Shown: piece by piece, positions 52,470 through 62,303 of the stretch
How the letters are laid out: every line of letters begins with the position of its first letter
Numbering within the stretch: position 1 is the stretch's first letter
Origin: Psychrobacter maritimus
Lineage (GTDB): Bacteria; Pseudomonadota; Gammaproteobacteria; Pseudomonadales; Moraxellaceae
Direction of reading: 5' to 3'
DNA length: 64,000 bases
Assembly (NCBI RefSeq): GCF_904846345.1
Contig: NZ_CAJHAJ010000004.1
Location: 286,194 to 350,193 of the forward strand
Notes under the pieces: model-generated
The model's database searches: none
Told to the model about the DNA's origin: nothing
What the model saw: the letters and a program-made list of their open reading frames with translations, nothing else
Program-made: the position numbers and the translations under genes

Positions 52470-53366
52470 TTACTTTTTATTTAAGACAAATACCAATACT
52501 GCGCCCAAGATAACCGAGCTTGCGATAATAAACTCTAAGGTGAGCTGCTCGGACAAAAACACCACGCCCATAATTGCTGCCAGTACAGGGACACAAAGCT
52601 GTACCACCGCAGATTGGGTGGTTTTTAGCAGCGGCATGGCCACATACCACATACTGTAGCCGATGCCAGAGGCGATAGCACCTGACGCGACCGCCAGCAT
52701 GACGCCTGTCATGCTTATGGTTGAGAGGTAACTCACACCGATCAGTGCCAATATCGGCACAGCAACTAGGCTTCTTAGAAAGTTAAAGCCCGTCGTTCTT
52801 AATGGCGATACGCAGGTTTTGCCGCGTATGCTATAGATACCCCAAGCGGCACCACTTATTGCCATCATCAGCGCGCCAGATAAGGAAGGCGTTGCCGCGG
52901 ACGGCAGCATCAAGTAGATAAAGCCTATCAATGCTATCAAAAGCGCTAGCCACTGTATGCGGTTGAGTGGCTCTTTATTATAAATTCCCCAACCAATCAT
53001 CGTGAGCTGCACGACTGCAAACAAAATAAGCGCGCCCGTGCCAGTATCAAGCGCTTGGTAAGCCACTGAAAAACACAGCGCATAAACCACTAAGCTGATA
53101 GCACTGAGCCAATCGCCTTTATCTGTTAAGACAGTAGGGTCAAAGTTGCCCGTCTGTTTTAAACTGGTTCGTCTTAAATAGTGAGCTTGTGCCATCATGA
53201 TTAGCCCAAGGCAAGCGGCGCCGCTTAGCAAGCGGATAGCGGTAAAATTCCAAGCATCAATCGCACCGTCTGCCAATGCCATTCTACAAAGCAATGAGTT
53301 GGCGGCAAAGGCTATTAAGGCGGTTATCGTATATAAGGCAGCTTTCAAAATAATTCCTACAATCAT
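52470..53366 (-). CDS. EamA/DMT-family transporter
   Basis: Inner-membrane drug/metabolite transporter with about ten TM helices and two EamA repeats, about 298 residues from ATG 53366. Longer starts would overlap the divergent YetF-like gene and encode unrelated residues. A TTG at 53348 with AGGA upstream (MKAALYT) is an alternative start. Motifs: FTAIRLLSGAACLG, GTGALILFAVVQLTMIGWG, GAAWGIYSIRG, AVVQLCVPVLAAIMGVVFL. Substrate unknown. Confidence 0.87.
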   Translation of the reverse strand: MIVGIILKAALYTITALIAFAANSLLCRMALADGAIDAWNFTAIRLLSGAACLGLIMMAQAHYLRRTSLKQTGNFDPTVLTDKGDWLSAISLVVYALCFSVAYQALDTGTGALILFAVVQLTMIGWGIYNKEPLNRIQWLALLIALIGFIYLMLPSAATPSLSGALMMAISGAAWGIYSIRGKTCVSPLRTTGFNFLRSLVAVPILALIGVSYLSTISMTGVMLAVASGAIASGIGYSMWYVAMPLLKTTQSAVVQLCVPVLAAIMGVVFLSEQLTLEFIIASSVILGAVLVFVLNKK

Positions 53367-53487
53367 TAACAGAGTTTTTGCATAAAATAGAGCGGCGTTA
53401 AGCAAAGCAGTATGTGTTAAGCACAGAAGTACGTTGAGCAATTTTGCTGCGCTAATCCTGCCAAAAAATAATAACAAGGAAAAACAC

Positions 53488-54171
53488 ATGGATTGGGCAA
53501 GTATCTTTATTTATGACACCACATGGGCATTTGCCGCCGAAATACTCATACGCGTCATTGTGATGTTTACGCTTATTATTTTGTTTTTACGTTTTACCGG
53601 TAAGCGCGGCGTGCGGCAGCTGTCTATCTTTGAGCTGACAATTATCTTATCGCTTGGCTCTATCGCTGGTGACCCGATGTTCACCGAGGACTTGCCCATT
53701 ATCCAAGCGGTACTGATTATGAGTACGGTGATTGTGCTTTATCGCTTGTGTACGTGGGCGATGATGAAATTCCAAGCTTTTGAAGACTTGCTAGAAGGGA
53801 GAGCGATTTATATTGTCGAGGACAGTATGTTGGTTCTTGATAAGATAAAAAAGGGCGAAATGTCGCACGATGAGTTTTTTGCTGAAATGCGCCAGCAAGG
53901 GGTTGAGCATCTAGGGCAAGTGCGTACCGGCTTACTTGAGACAGATGGTGAATTTAGTTTATTGTTATGTTCGCCTGAGGACACCTGCTATGGCTTGCCG
54001 CTTTTCCCTAAGCAGTATCAGCCTGTCGAACAGATAGAGCCAGATGTGCATTATGCTTGTATGTATTGCGGCTATGTGGACTTTATCTCAAATCCCAATC
54101 AAGTATGCCAACGCTGTCAGAATGACTGTAAAAACTGGGCGAAAGCGTTAAACAACGAAATTATTAGATAG
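53488..54171 (+). CDS. YetF-like (DUF421) membrane protein with C-terminal zinc ribbon
   Basis: 227-residue protein from ATG 53488 (AAGGA upstream). Three TM helices come first, then the DUF421 soluble domain (RFTGKRGVRQLSIFELTIILSLGSIAGDPM; LLEGRAIYIVEDSMLVLDKIKKGEMSHDEFFAEMRQQGV). The C-terminal end carries CMYCGYVDF and CQRCQNDC, a four-cysteine zinc-ribbon-like module that ordinary YetF proteins lack to my knowledge. Function unknown. Divergent from the EamA gene. Confidence 0.88.
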   Translation: MDWASIFIYDTTWAFAAEILIRVIVMFTLIILFLRFTGKRGVRQLSIFELTIILSLGSIAGDPMFTEDLPIIQAVLIMSTVIVLYRLCTWAMMKFQAFEDLLEGRAIYIVEDSMLVLDKIKKGEMSHDEFFAEMRQQGVEHLGQVRTGLLETDGEFSLLLCSPEDTCYGLPLFPKQYQPVEQIEPDVHYACMYCGYVDFISNPNQVCQRCQNDCKNWAKALNNEIIR

Positions 54172-54253
54172 TTTTAGATGGTTAGCGACACAGCATTTAA
54201 CCATCTTTGTTAAACAACCTGACTGCGTTAAATAGCCTAAGCATTCTTATTTG

Positions 54254-54850
54254 CTAAAACCATACTAATGACGTTAATAGTTTTACCACTTGCTGAACCC
54301 GTTCCTCTCTATCACCACCGATACGTTGAAAAGCCTTGTTATGCAAGGTTAATTGACTGGTAAAATAAGCGCTGATATCTTCACGTTGATGCGGGCTATC
54401 ACGCAAATCATCGGCAACCCATGGGATATCAACGTCGGTTAAGAGTATTAAATCATAATGGTGTGCCAATGCCGCTTGGGTAAGCGCCTCAGGGCAATCG
54501 TCATAATACCAGTTGGAATACACCATCAGCTCAAACAAGCTGGTATCGCAGAATAAGTAGCTACTATCAGACGTTTGCGCGGCTTGCTGAGCGAGTTTGT
54601 TTTCTAATTCAATCTGACCTTGCGCGATAGGCAATAAATCATCCCAAGTACAGGTCAGCTGCTCATTATCCCATTTTGCTTGCAGATAAGTGCGCATATA
54701 TTCTGGCACCCATGGACAGCCAAAATGCGCGGCCAAATCGCGGCATAACGTGGTTTTGCCGGTACTTTCTGCCCCTAGTATGGCGACATTAATAACGGAT
54801 TTAGGCGTATGCTGCGTGAGATTGCAGGCGGTAGCGTCGTTGCCATTCAT
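54254..54850 (-). CDS. NadR-like ribosylnicotinamide kinase / AAA ATPase
   Basis: P-loop kinase like the C-terminal domain of NadR, which phosphorylates nicotinamide riboside. Visible are Walker A GAESTGKTT, the ...PEYMRTYL and YLFCDTSLFELMVYS motifs, and LLTDVDIPWVADDLRDSP. It lacks the adenylyltransferase and HTH domains of E. coli NadR. ATG 54850 (MNGNDATA) gives 198 residues; 54868 is also possible. Its start lies inside the 3' end of pnuC (about 50 bp overlap in another frame), so the two are coupled: import of nicotinamide riboside, then trapping by phosphorylation. Confidence 0.85.
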   Translation of the reverse strand: MNGNDATACNLTQHTPKSVINVAILGAESTGKTTLCRDLAAHFGCPWVPEYMRTYLQAKWDNEQLTCTWDDLLPIAQGQIELENKLAQQAAQTSDSSYLFCDTSLFELMVYSNWYYDDCPEALTQAALAHHYDLILLTDVDIPWVADDLRDSPHQREDISAYFTSQLTLHNKAFQRIGGDREERVQQVVKLLTSLVWF

Positions 54851-55562
54851 AATATGCCCAGATTGCAATAAGAGTGAACACTACATATTGTAGCGCCGTA
54901 AAAGTCAGACCTTTATAAAAGTACAGCGGTACGGAAATAGCATCGGCGATAATCCAAAGTAGCCAGTGCTCAATTTTGCGCCGTGCCATCAGCCACATTG
55001 CCATTAAAAACAGCGCCGTGGTCAGCATATCGGTGTAATCAACCCACGTAAATAAATGCAAGCCCAATACCGCGCCATCAAAGCTAAAGTTATTATTGAT
55101 GACGGGTCTGAAATAATAGACCAAAGCGACAAAAGCAATGGTTGCCGCCGCCAGTGCGCTCAATATGGGCACATCTTTTTTGCTTAAATGTTCAACTTCA
55201 ATAGCATATTGAGCATCCGTATTTTGCCCGCGCTCATCTTGCGGCTGGCTGGTTGGATTTATATGATCCTGATGCTTTTTAATTTCTATATTGTTTTTAT
55301 TTTGCGTCCAGTTTATCCAACCATAGATACTCATGACGCTGTAATAGGCATTGATAAACATATCACCGAATAATTGCCATTTCCACAGCAGATAGACAAA
55401 GATGGCGGTGCTGACCAGCCCAATAGGAAAAACCAAAATATTGGTCTTGCTGGCAAGTAAAACGCTACTTACCCCAAAGATTACCGCAATCAATTCTAAG
55501 GTAATAAATAGGGTCGGGTAGTCGGCATATTGCCCGAATAGCCAGTTTAGGAGTTCCGCCAT
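54801..55562 (-). CDS. pnuC: Nicotinamide riboside transporter PnuC
   Basis: Facilitative transporter of nicotinamide riboside, 253 residues. TM helices and family motifs: LELIAVIFGVSSVLLASKTNILVFPIGLVSTAIFVYLLW, the YYSVMSIYGWINW motif, then a polar loop of about 50 residues (longer than usual; Asn/Gln/Lys-rich), and the second half with TTALFLMAMWLMARRKIEHWLLWIIADAISVPLYFYKGL. Overlaps the kinase gene downstream. No NiaR or NrtR site was identified in the 373-bp region upstream. Confidence 0.93.
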   Translation of the reverse strand: MAELLNWLFGQYADYPTLFITLELIAVIFGVSSVLLASKTNILVFPIGLVSTAIFVYLLWKWQLFGDMFINAYYSVMSIYGWINWTQNKNNIEIKKHQDHINPTSQPQDERGQNTDAQYAIEVEHLSKKDVPILSALAAATIAFVALVYYFRPVINNNFSFDGAVLGLHLFTWVDYTDMLTTALFLMAMWLMARRKIEHWLLWIIADAISVPLYFYKGLTFTALQYVVFTLIAIWAYYEWQRRYRLQSHAAYA

Positions 55563-55935
55563 TGCTATTCCAAAGTCAAAAAGTAAAAAGAAAGAGTGGA
55601 TAATATCAGTTAAGTTGATAAAAATTTAACAAATCCATGCCAGTTATTGGTAATTAGCCGCAAACAAGCGAATCTATATTGAATAAAATAACGCGATCAA
55701 GCCATGCTAATGAACGCTGATTATAGCGCAGCTGTTGGGAAATGAAGCCAATCTTTACTTATTCTCGTCAAGAAGCTGATTATTTGTAACAAAGTATTAG
55801 AAAAATTATATTATTCAGGCATAATAAAGGCACTTATTTTAAGTTTACAGTTATTCACCGAAAATTAGACGACTGTTGTTTTCTCCACTTTTATGCTTAT
55901 TGCAAGCACCATCGTAGTAGACAAGGAAGCGCATC
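55563..55935. other. Intergenic region pnuC / KAS III with candidate promoter
   Basis: Divergent control region of 373 bp. A candidate promoter for the KAS III gene is TTGTAA (55784-55789), 17 bp, TATATT (55807-55812). Otherwise AT-rich, with no small gene or strong hairpin that I can see. Confidence 0.45.
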
Positions 55936-57081
55936 ATGACGACTTGTATCACGGGCACTGGCCTGTATATTCCCCCTTATAGCATCAGTAATGAAGAGCT
56001 GGTTGATTCATTTAACCAATATGTTGAAAATTATAATGCTAAGCATGCTGATGAGATTGAAGCAGGAACGGTTACTGCGCTTCAGCCTTCATCAGCGGCT
56101 TTTATCGAAAAAGTCTCAGGCATCAAATCACGTTATGTGATGGAAAAAGACGGTATCTTAGATCCTGAAATTATGGCACCGGTCATCCCTTACCGCAATT
56201 TGGGTGAAGAGCTGTCTATCATGGCAGAAATGGGCACGGCAGCGCTAAAAGATGCGCTAGCTGACGCGGGTCTGGAGGCCAATGATTTAGATGGTATTAT
56301 TCTTGCCTGCTCAAATTTTCAGCGTACTTATCCTGCGGTTTCTATCGAGATTCAGGATGCCATCGGTATGGTTGGTGGTTTTGCTTATGATATGAACGTG
56401 GCTTGTAGTGCGGCGACTTTTGGTCTATCGCAAGCACATGGCTCAATCGTGTCGGGTCTTGCTAAACGCGTTGCTGTGGTCAACGTTGAGATTACCTCAG
56501 CGCATCTAAACTGGCGCAACCGTGATAGCCACTTTATCTTTGGTGATGTGGCAACCGCTTCTATCGTTGAAGAGCTTGATACGCCAAAAGGTTATGAGAT
56601 TTTAAACGCCAAGCTGTTTACGCAATTTTCGACAAACATTAAAAACGAATATGGCTTTATGGACCGCTCTGAGTTCTTAGCGGCGCAGACTGAGATGTAT
56701 CCGGATATCAAAGAGCCTGTCACCGATAAGCTGTTTTTGCAAAATGGTCGTAAAGTATTCCGTGAAGTCTGTCCAAAGGTTTCTGAGATTATCACTGAGC
56801 ATTTACATGACAATGAGCTGCAAGCTAGTGACATCAAGATGATGTGGCTACACCAAGCCAATGCCAATATGCTTGATTTAATTTTGCGCACAGTCGTTGG
56901 ACGTGATGCCGATAAAGCCATTGTGCCAAGTGTTATTGATGAATTTGCCAATACCAGCTCTGCCAGTCCGATGATTGTTTTCCATCGTTATAAAGATGCG
57001 CTAGAATCTGGCGACTTGGGCGTGATTTGCTCATTTGGTGCGGGTTACTCAATCGGTTCAGTGTTGGTTCGTAAAGTTTAA
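55936..57081 (+). CDS. 3-oxoacyl-ACP synthase III-like enzyme, long form
   Basis: Thiolase-fold condensing enzyme of the KAS III/FabH group, about 381 residues compared with about 317 for E. coli FabH. The catalytic triad is present: Cys157 ([10 protein letters not shown]), His306 (WLHQANANM) and Asn339 ([14 protein letters not shown]). Extra residues lie in the first third (about 30-85). Relatives in Moraxellaceae and Pseudomonas are annotated as beta-ketoacyl-ACP synthase III. It may start fatty-acid synthesis or make a special acyl product; which one is not readable. No acyl-carrier or other fab gene is adjacent. Confidence 0.85.
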   Translation: MTTCITGTGLYIPPYSISNEELVDSFNQYVENYNAKHADEIEAGTVTALQPSSAAFIEKVSGIKSRYVMEKDGILDPEIMAPVIPYRNLGEELSIMAEMGTAALKDALADAGLEANDLDGIILACSNFQRTYPAVSIEIQDAIGMVGGFAYDMNVACSAATFGLSQAHGSIVSGLAKRVAVVNVEITSAHLNWRNRDSHFIFGDVATASIVEELDTPKGYEILNAKLFTQFSTNIKNEYGFMDRSEFLAAQTEMYPDIKEPVTDKLFLQNGRKVFREVCPKVSEIITEHLHDNELQASDIKMMWLHQANANMLDLILRTVVGRDADKAIVPSVIDEFANTSSASPMIVFHRYKDALESGDLGVICSFGAGYSIGSVLVRKV

Positions 57082-57118
57082 TATTTCGTTAAGGTTTTCT
57101 GATAACCATAATAGCCGC

Positions 57119-57153
57119 AAAAATAGCTAAGAGTTTTCTTAGCTATTTTTTTA
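57119..57153 (+). terminator. Terminator of the KAS III gene
   Basis: Perfect stem AATAGCTAAGA/TCTTAGCTATT, loop GTTT, followed by a T-run. The rest of the 57082-57386 gap holds only the prfA promoter region. Confidence 0.9.
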
Positions 57154-57320
57154 TGTCCGCTATTTATAGCTTTTTCTGGACTGTTTTTGTGCGCTATGTT
57201 TACTGATTTCTTATTGGCCGCGGAGCTATGGGCTAATATGAAGCTAGGGGCTAATATTTAGGCATAATCTGCGATAAAACAGCCAGTTTGCGAATATTAT
57301 GGCAAGATTGCTTAGAGGTT

Positions 57321-57349
57321 TTAAATTAAGCGCAAAAATTTGCTATAAT
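57321..57349 (+). promoter_or_regulatory. prfA promoter
   Basis: -10 TATAAT (57344-57349) with a weak -35 TTAAAT (57321-57326) at 17-bp spacing, 38 bp before the prfA start. Confidence 0.55.
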
Positions 57350-57386
57350 CACTCTCTTATTTTACTCATTTTAAAAAAGTCCTTTT

Positions 57387-58478
57387 ATGAAAGAATCCTT
57401 ACGCCTGCGTTTAGACCAGATGGTAGACCGTTATGAAGAGGTCACCGCCTTATTATCAGACCCGAGTGTCATCAGCGATAATAATAAGTTCCGTGAATTG
57501 TCCGTTGAGCATAGTGACTTGATGGATATCACTACTTTATGGCAGAACTATGTGCGTGCAGAAACGGATCAAGCGGATGCAGAGGCGATGCTAGCAGAAG
57601 CTTCAGACCCTGAAATGAAAGAGATGATGCAGGACGAGATTGACAGTGCCCGTGACACCATTGTCGAGATGGAAGAAGCGCTTAACGTCATGATGTTGCC
57701 AAAAGACCCTAATGATAAAGTGCCTGCTTTCTTGGAAATTCGTGCGGGAACGGGCGGTGATGAAGCGGCGATTTTCTCGGGTGACTTGTTCCGTATGTAT
57801 CAAAAGTATGCCCAAACGCAAGGCTGGACGGTAGATATTCTGTCGGCTAATGAGGGTGAACATGGCGGCTATAAAGAGATTATTACCCGTGTGTCGGGCA
57901 ATAGCGTTTATGGTCGTTTAAAGTTTGAGTCGGGCGCTCACCGCGTACAGCGTGTCCCTGAAACCGAAAGCCAAGGTCGTGTCCATACCTCGGCTTGTAC
58001 GGTTGCGGTTATGCCAGAGGTTGAGATTGATGATACGGTTGATATCAATCCTGCAGACATTAAAATGGATACCTTCCGCTCAAGTGGCGCCGGTGGTCAG
58101 CACGTTAATACCACGGACTCTGCGGTACGTTTGACGCACATTCCGACCGGTACCGTGGTAGAGTGTCAACAAGAACGCAGTCAGCATAAAAACCGGGCGC
58201 ATGCGATGAAAATGCTGGTGTCCAAAATCCAACAAGCAAAAGTACAAGCGCAGGTCGATGTGGCGGATTCAATACGTCGTGACTTGGTCGGTAGCGGCGA
58301 TCGCTCAGAGCGCATTCGTACTTATAACTTCCCGCAAGGTCGTATGACTGACCATCGAATCAACCTGACCTTATATAAGCTTGATTCGATTATGGAAGGT
58401 GACTTGGATGAAATCCTCGATGCGCTGTTACGCGAACACCAAGCAGACTTGATGGCCAGTATCGGCGGCGGTGATTAA
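57387..58478 (+). CDS. prfA: Peptide chain release factor 1
   Basis: Recognises UAA and UAG stop codons and triggers peptide release. The 363-residue product has the GGQ motif at residues 236-238 in [22 protein letters not shown], preceded by [19 protein letters not shown] (the RF1-type region), and the C-terminal [19 protein letters not shown]1 rather than RF2 because there is no frameshift site and the coil and domain 2 match RF1. It is not followed by prmC (the methyltransferase for the GGQ glutamine) or preceded by hemA, so the common hemA-prfA-prmC order is broken. Confidence 0.97.
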   Translation: MKESLRLRLDQMVDRYEEVTALLSDPSVISDNNKFRELSVEHSDLMDITTLWQNYVRAETDQADAEAMLAEASDPEMKEMMQDEIDSARDTIVEMEEALNVMMLPKDPNDKVPAFLEIRAGTGGDEAAIFSGDLFRMYQKYAQTQGWTVDILSANEGEHGGYKEIITRVSGNSVYGRLKFESGAHRVQRVPETESQGRVHTSACTVAVMPEVEIDDTVDINPADIKMDTFRSSGAGGQHVNTTDSAVRLTHIPTGTVVECQQERSQHKNRAHAMKMLVSKIQQAKVQAQVDVADSIRRDLVGSGDRSERIRTYNFPQGRMTDHRINLTLYKLDSIMEGDLDEILDALLREHQADLMASIGGGD

Positions 58479-58569
58479 GACAGTTAACGGTTAAAAGCTG
58501 ATTAAGCTAAAAGCCGTAAACCATGCCGATAAGCCAGTTATTTATAATAGTAAAACTAAGGTAGCGATT

Positions 58570-59043
58570 ATGATAAATAACTGGTTAGCTTCAAAGCAAT
58601 CCTTTAATGGCATGGTGTTAATTATATTGGCTATGCTTATGGCGTTTTGGTTATCTGCTTGTAGCGTAACGCCCGCAACTTCGACAGCGCCACCAACACC
58701 ATCGTCTTCTGAGAGCACCGCATCCGCTGCAACAGCTGATCCGCTTGCTTATCAAGCATGCGTATACCCGCCTAATGAGCTGGTACAAGCATGTGACGTA
58801 AAAGGTGGAACGTTTTTGCAGCAAGGTAGGCTTGGCTGTTATCAGTGTGTGCTGTCTTATAGCGATGCCGGCAAGGTTTGCCAAGATGGTTCTGACTGCC
58901 AAGGACAATGCAAAAACACGGGTGAATTTATAGATTCACATACCAACAATCAAACAGGGCAATGCGCCAGTGATAGCAGCACGTTTGGCTGTTATCAAAC
59001 GATTGAAAAGGGCGTGGCACAGCCTGCTATTTGTGTCGATTAG
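58570..59043 (+). CDS. Cysteine-rich predicted lipoprotein
   Basis: 157-residue protein with a type II signal peptide (lipobox LSAC, Cys31), a Pro/Ser/Thr-rich tether (about 34-57) and a compact domain with ten cysteines, several in pairs (GCYQC, VCQDGSDCQGQC, GCYQT...AICVD). An even number suggests five disulfides in the periplasm or at the surface. The family is not recognised. It is 92 bp after prfA and 130 bp before lysS. Confidence 0.78.
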   Translation: MINNWLASKQSFNGMVLIILAMLMAFWLSACSVTPATSTAPPTPSSSESTASAATADPLAYQACVYPPNELVQACDVKGGTFLQQGRLGCYQCVLSYSDAGKVCQDGSDCQGQCKNTGEFIDSHTNNQTGQCASDSSTFGCYQTIEKGVAQPAICVD

Positions 59044-59172
59044 TTCTAGCGCTTTTTAGTATGAAAAATCAATAAGTATTATTGAGCTTCCTTATTTATA
59101 TGTTTTATTTGAACGTCTTATTTTAATTTACTTCGTTTATTCCTTTAATTATCTAATAATTTTGAGAGTATT

Positions 59173-60711
59173 ATGTCAAAGCACAACAATCAAGACCAGA
59201 ATCAAGAGCAAACTCCAGAAGATGCGAACGAGCTGATTGCTCAACTACAAGCTAAGCTAGATGAAATCACGGCGTCAGGTAAGCAGCCTTATCCTAATAC
59301 CTTTAAGCGCACAGATTACGCTCAGGATTTGCAAACGGCTTTTGATGGTATCTCAAAGCAAGAAATCGAAGATAAAATTGCTAACGGTGAAAAAACTCAG
59401 GTAAACGTTGCCGGTCGCGTGATGCTAAACCGTGGGGCATTTATTGTTATTCAAGATATGACTGGTCGTATTCAGTTATATGTGGCACGCAAACAGCTAG
59501 ATCCAGAGACATTGGCGACGATTAAATCGCTAGATTTGGGTGATATCGTTGGTGTATCTGGTTATATCGGTCGTTCTGGAAAAGGCGACTTATATGTCCA
59601 TATCGAAGAGTTTCATTTATTGACGAAAGCGCTACGTCCGATGCCAAATAAGTTTCATGGCTTAGCCGATGTTGAAGCGCGCTATCGTAATCGCCATCTT
59701 GATTTGATGACCAATGAGACAACTCGCGACACCTTTGTGATACGCAGCCAAGTTATCAGCGGTATTCGCAAGTTTATGTTGAATGAGCGTTTTATGGAAG
59801 TTGAAACACCGATGATGCATCCGATTCCAGGTGGTGCGGTTGCTCGTCCGTTTGTGACCCATCATAATGCCCTAGATATGCCATTATATCTGCGTATCGC
59901 GCCTGAGCTATATCTGAAACGCCTTGTGGTTGGTGGTTTTGAAAAAGTATTTGAGATTAACCGTAGCTTCCGTAATGAAGGCGTGTCAACCCGTCATAAT
60001 CCTGAATTTACCATGATTGAGTTTTATCAGGCGTATGCTGACTATCATGACTTGATGGATTTGACCGAGCGCTTATTTAACGAATTGGCGATGGACATTT
60101 TGGGCACCACTGAGCTGACTTATCAAGAGGAAGCAATTAGCCTAAAAGCGCCTTTTGAGCGTCTGTCGATGTCTGATGCGATTGCTAAGTATGCAGAAAA
60201 CTTCGATATGGCACGCATTAATGACCGTGACTATCTTGCAGAATATGCTTCAACGACCCTTAAACAACAAGTAAAAGACGTCTTTGGTGTTGGCAAATTG
60301 CAGACTATTATTTTTGAAGAAACTGCTGAGCATCAGCTACGTCAGCCGACTTTTATTACAGAATACCCTGCTGAAACGTCGCCACTGGCACGCCGTAACG
60401 ATGACAATCCTGAGATTACCGATCGCTTTGAGCTATTTATCGGTGGTCGTGAGTTGGCGAATGGCTTTAGTGAACTTAATGATCCTGCCGATCAAGCTGA
60501 GCGCTTCCATGGTCAAGTCGCTGAAAAAGACGCTGGCGATGATGAAGCGATGCATTTTGATGAAGAGTATATCGAAGCCTTATCTTATGGCTTACCGCCA
60601 ACAGCAGGCGAGGGTATTGGTATCGATCGCTTGGTGATGCTATTTACGGACTCGGCCAGTATTCGTGATGTGATTTTATTCCCGCATATGCGCCGCAAGC
60701 ATGAAAGCTAG
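59173..60711 (+). CDS. lysS: Lysyl-tRNA synthetase, class II
   Basis: Charges tRNA-Lys. The 512-residue product has an N-terminal OB-fold anticodon domain (about 75-180; [26 protein letters not shown]) and the class II catalytic domain with motif 1 ([21 protein letters not shown]), motif 2 ([26 protein letters not shown]) and motif 3 ([12 protein letters not shown]). A polar Gln/Asn/Glu-rich start precedes the domain. A hairpin GGTCTCA/TGAGACC lies at 60786-60808 downstream. Confidence 0.98.
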   Translation: MSKHNNQDQNQEQTPEDANELIAQLQAKLDEITASGKQPYPNTFKRTDYAQDLQTAFDGISKQEIEDKIANGEKTQVNVAGRVMLNRGAFIVIQDMTGRIQLYVARKQLDPETLATIKSLDLGDIVGVSGYIGRSGKGDLYVHIEEFHLLTKALRPMPNKFHGLADVEARYRNRHLDLMTNETTRDTFVIRSQVISGIRKFMLNERFMEVETPMMHPIPGGAVARPFVTHHNALDMPLYLRIAPELYLKRLVVGGFEKVFEINRSFRNEGVSTRHNPEFTMIEFYQAYADYHDLMDLTERLFNELAMDILGTTELTYQEEAISLKAPFERLSMSDAIAKYAENFDMARINDRDYLAEYASTTLKQQVKDVFGVGKLQTIIFEETAEHQLRQPTFITEYPAETSPLARRNDDNPEITDRFELFIGGRELANGFSELNDPADQAERFHGQVAEKDAGDDEAMHFDEEYIEALSYGLPPTAGEGIGIDRLVMLFTDSASIRDVILFPHMRRKHES

Positions 60712-60785
60712 ACTGCTTTACTTGCCATAAATCCACGCTGGGACTAAACTGAACATAAGAAGGCTCTTTCTACTTTTAACGGAAT

Positions 60786-60808
60786 GGTCTCAAGTTCTTT
60801 ATGAGACC
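60786..60808 (+). terminator. Hairpin between lysS and the next gene
   Basis: 7-bp stem GGTCTCA/TGAGACC with a 9-nt loop, followed by TTATG and not a T-run. A weak terminator or a leader hairpin of the next gene; it ends 17 bp before ATG 60826. Confidence 0.35.
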
Positions 60809-60825
60809 TTATGTATAGGGATATT

Positions 60826-62199
60826 ATGGACACTCAGCAAGTACCAGCGTCGATTTGGCAGCAGATGATTCAGCAGAATTTTTTATCTTTGTACGACTTA
60901 ACCCCAGACAAAATCACTGACCCTGAGTATCTTCAGGGTTATGATTTTGTTTTTGAGTTTTCTAATGCCGTGGTCTACCTTATCGTCAATGATGTGACGA
61001 TACAGGCTGATAGGCAGGATATCGATAGTACTCAGGTGCGTACGTGGAGAAAAGACGTTGTCAATCAGCTGATTAAGCAACATGCTCAGCTGTATCTTAA
61101 AAATGATAAGGCGCTTGCCTATAAAGATGAATCTAAAAACAAATCTAAAAATGAATCGGCATCTGACACAACGGCAGACAAGGCGATTTATTTTATTGGT
61201 TTGACCGCACTTTCGGTTCAGCATCAAGACATTGCTGAAAAAAACAGCGCTCAGAGTACTTATCACAATAGCTATCAGAATAGTTATCGTAATAACCACC
61301 AGAGTAAGCCTGCAGAGGCGGTCTCTTATGCGGTTGGCTATGAATATGGCAGTCAGTTTTTTGCGGAAGACTGTGTGCTAGATTTGGACGATGAAGAAAG
61401 TGTCCTACAAGTATTCAGCTATCAGAACTTCACTGAGATACTCAAGCAATTGGTGACGCCCAGTGATTTGACGGCATTTCTAGACTTTCACCGCGGTAAG
61501 CTGACAGGGTTTGAATCGTTTAAAGATGAGTCAACCTTGCTTGTACAGTTTTTGCAGTCGCCAGATTTTCATCAAAGGGCGATTAAGGTTCAAGAACAAT
61601 TGGTCGGCCATGACTTGATAGCGCAGATTGAACCACGATTGTTAAAAGCGGCAGAGCCTGAGCAAGCGGAATTTGCTAAAGCATTGATGGCAGAGATTCA
61701 AAAGAACACGCGCATGTGGTATCAGCTTTTTAATAGCTTAGTCAGAGAGCGTTATGACGCCGGTACGCCACTGCCAAAAGAGCAGGTTGATATTTTGGTC
61801 GACGAGTCGATGTATACCTACGCTTGTTTGGTAGAAAAAATCTTGGCTCACAGAACGATTGACCAAGATTCACGCTGGAATGGTTATGTGCGCCATGAGC
61901 ACTCTTATAATGTTTTTGGGCGTCATTATCTGATGGTGTTTTATGCGCAAGATGATAACAGCTCGTTAAGTGCCGATAAGGTACGTGCTGGTCATCAAGA
62001 TTTGTTATTTGAGCTTAATGCCCAAATGCAGCAGCCGGTCATGCAAGATCTGTTTTTAATCGGTGTCGACGTCAGACCTTGTGAAGATAGCGTGAATACT
62101 GAGGTTCATCTTGACGCATTTCATCAGCACGGCTCGCTTATCGATGCCAATACCCAGCGTTTGTATGAGCAATTGGCTGAGTTACGGGCGCAATCATAA
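60826..62199 (+). CDS. Unrecognised conserved-looking protein, 457 residues
   Basis: Soluble cytosolic protein with no signal peptide or membrane segment. ATG 60826 (MDTQQVPAS) is chosen because TAGGGA lies just upstream. Three parts can be seen: an N-terminal domain (about 1-100), a Lys/Ser/Asn-rich, then Tyr/Asn/Gln-rich linker (about 105-165), and a long acidic, largely helical C-terminal part (170-457). I do not recognise any motif (no P-loop, no zinc site). It lies between lysS and dnaX on the same strand, so a link to translation or replication is possible but unproven. Confidence 0.75.
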   Translation: MDTQQVPASIWQQMIQQNFLSLYDLTPDKITDPEYLQGYDFVFEFSNAVVYLIVNDVTIQADRQDIDSTQVRTWRKDVVNQLIKQHAQLYLKNDKALAYKDESKNKSKNESASDTTADKAIYFIGLTALSVQHQDIAEKNSAQSTYHNSYQNSYRNNHQSKPAEAVSYAVGYEYGSQFFAEDCVLDLDDEESVLQVFSYQNFTEILKQLVTPSDLTAFLDFHRGKLTGFESFKDESTLLVQFLQSPDFHQRAIKVQEQLVGHDLIAQIEPRLLKAAEPEQAEFAKALMAEIQKNTRMWYQLFNSLVRERYDAGTPLPKEQVDILVDESMYTYACLVEKILAHRTIDQDSRWNGYVRHEHSYNVFGRHYLMVFYAQDDNSSLSADKVRAGHQDLLFELNAQMQQPVMQDLFLIGVDVRPCEDSVNTEVHLDAFHQHGSLIDANTQRLYEQLAELRAQS

Positions 62200-62303
62200 G
62201 CTATGCTAGAACCCAGTTTCGATGTCTGGTTTCAATACCGAATTTTAAGCTAAATCGCTGATTTGAAGCTTTATTTATATTACTACTCACATTGGCATTC
62301 ATT

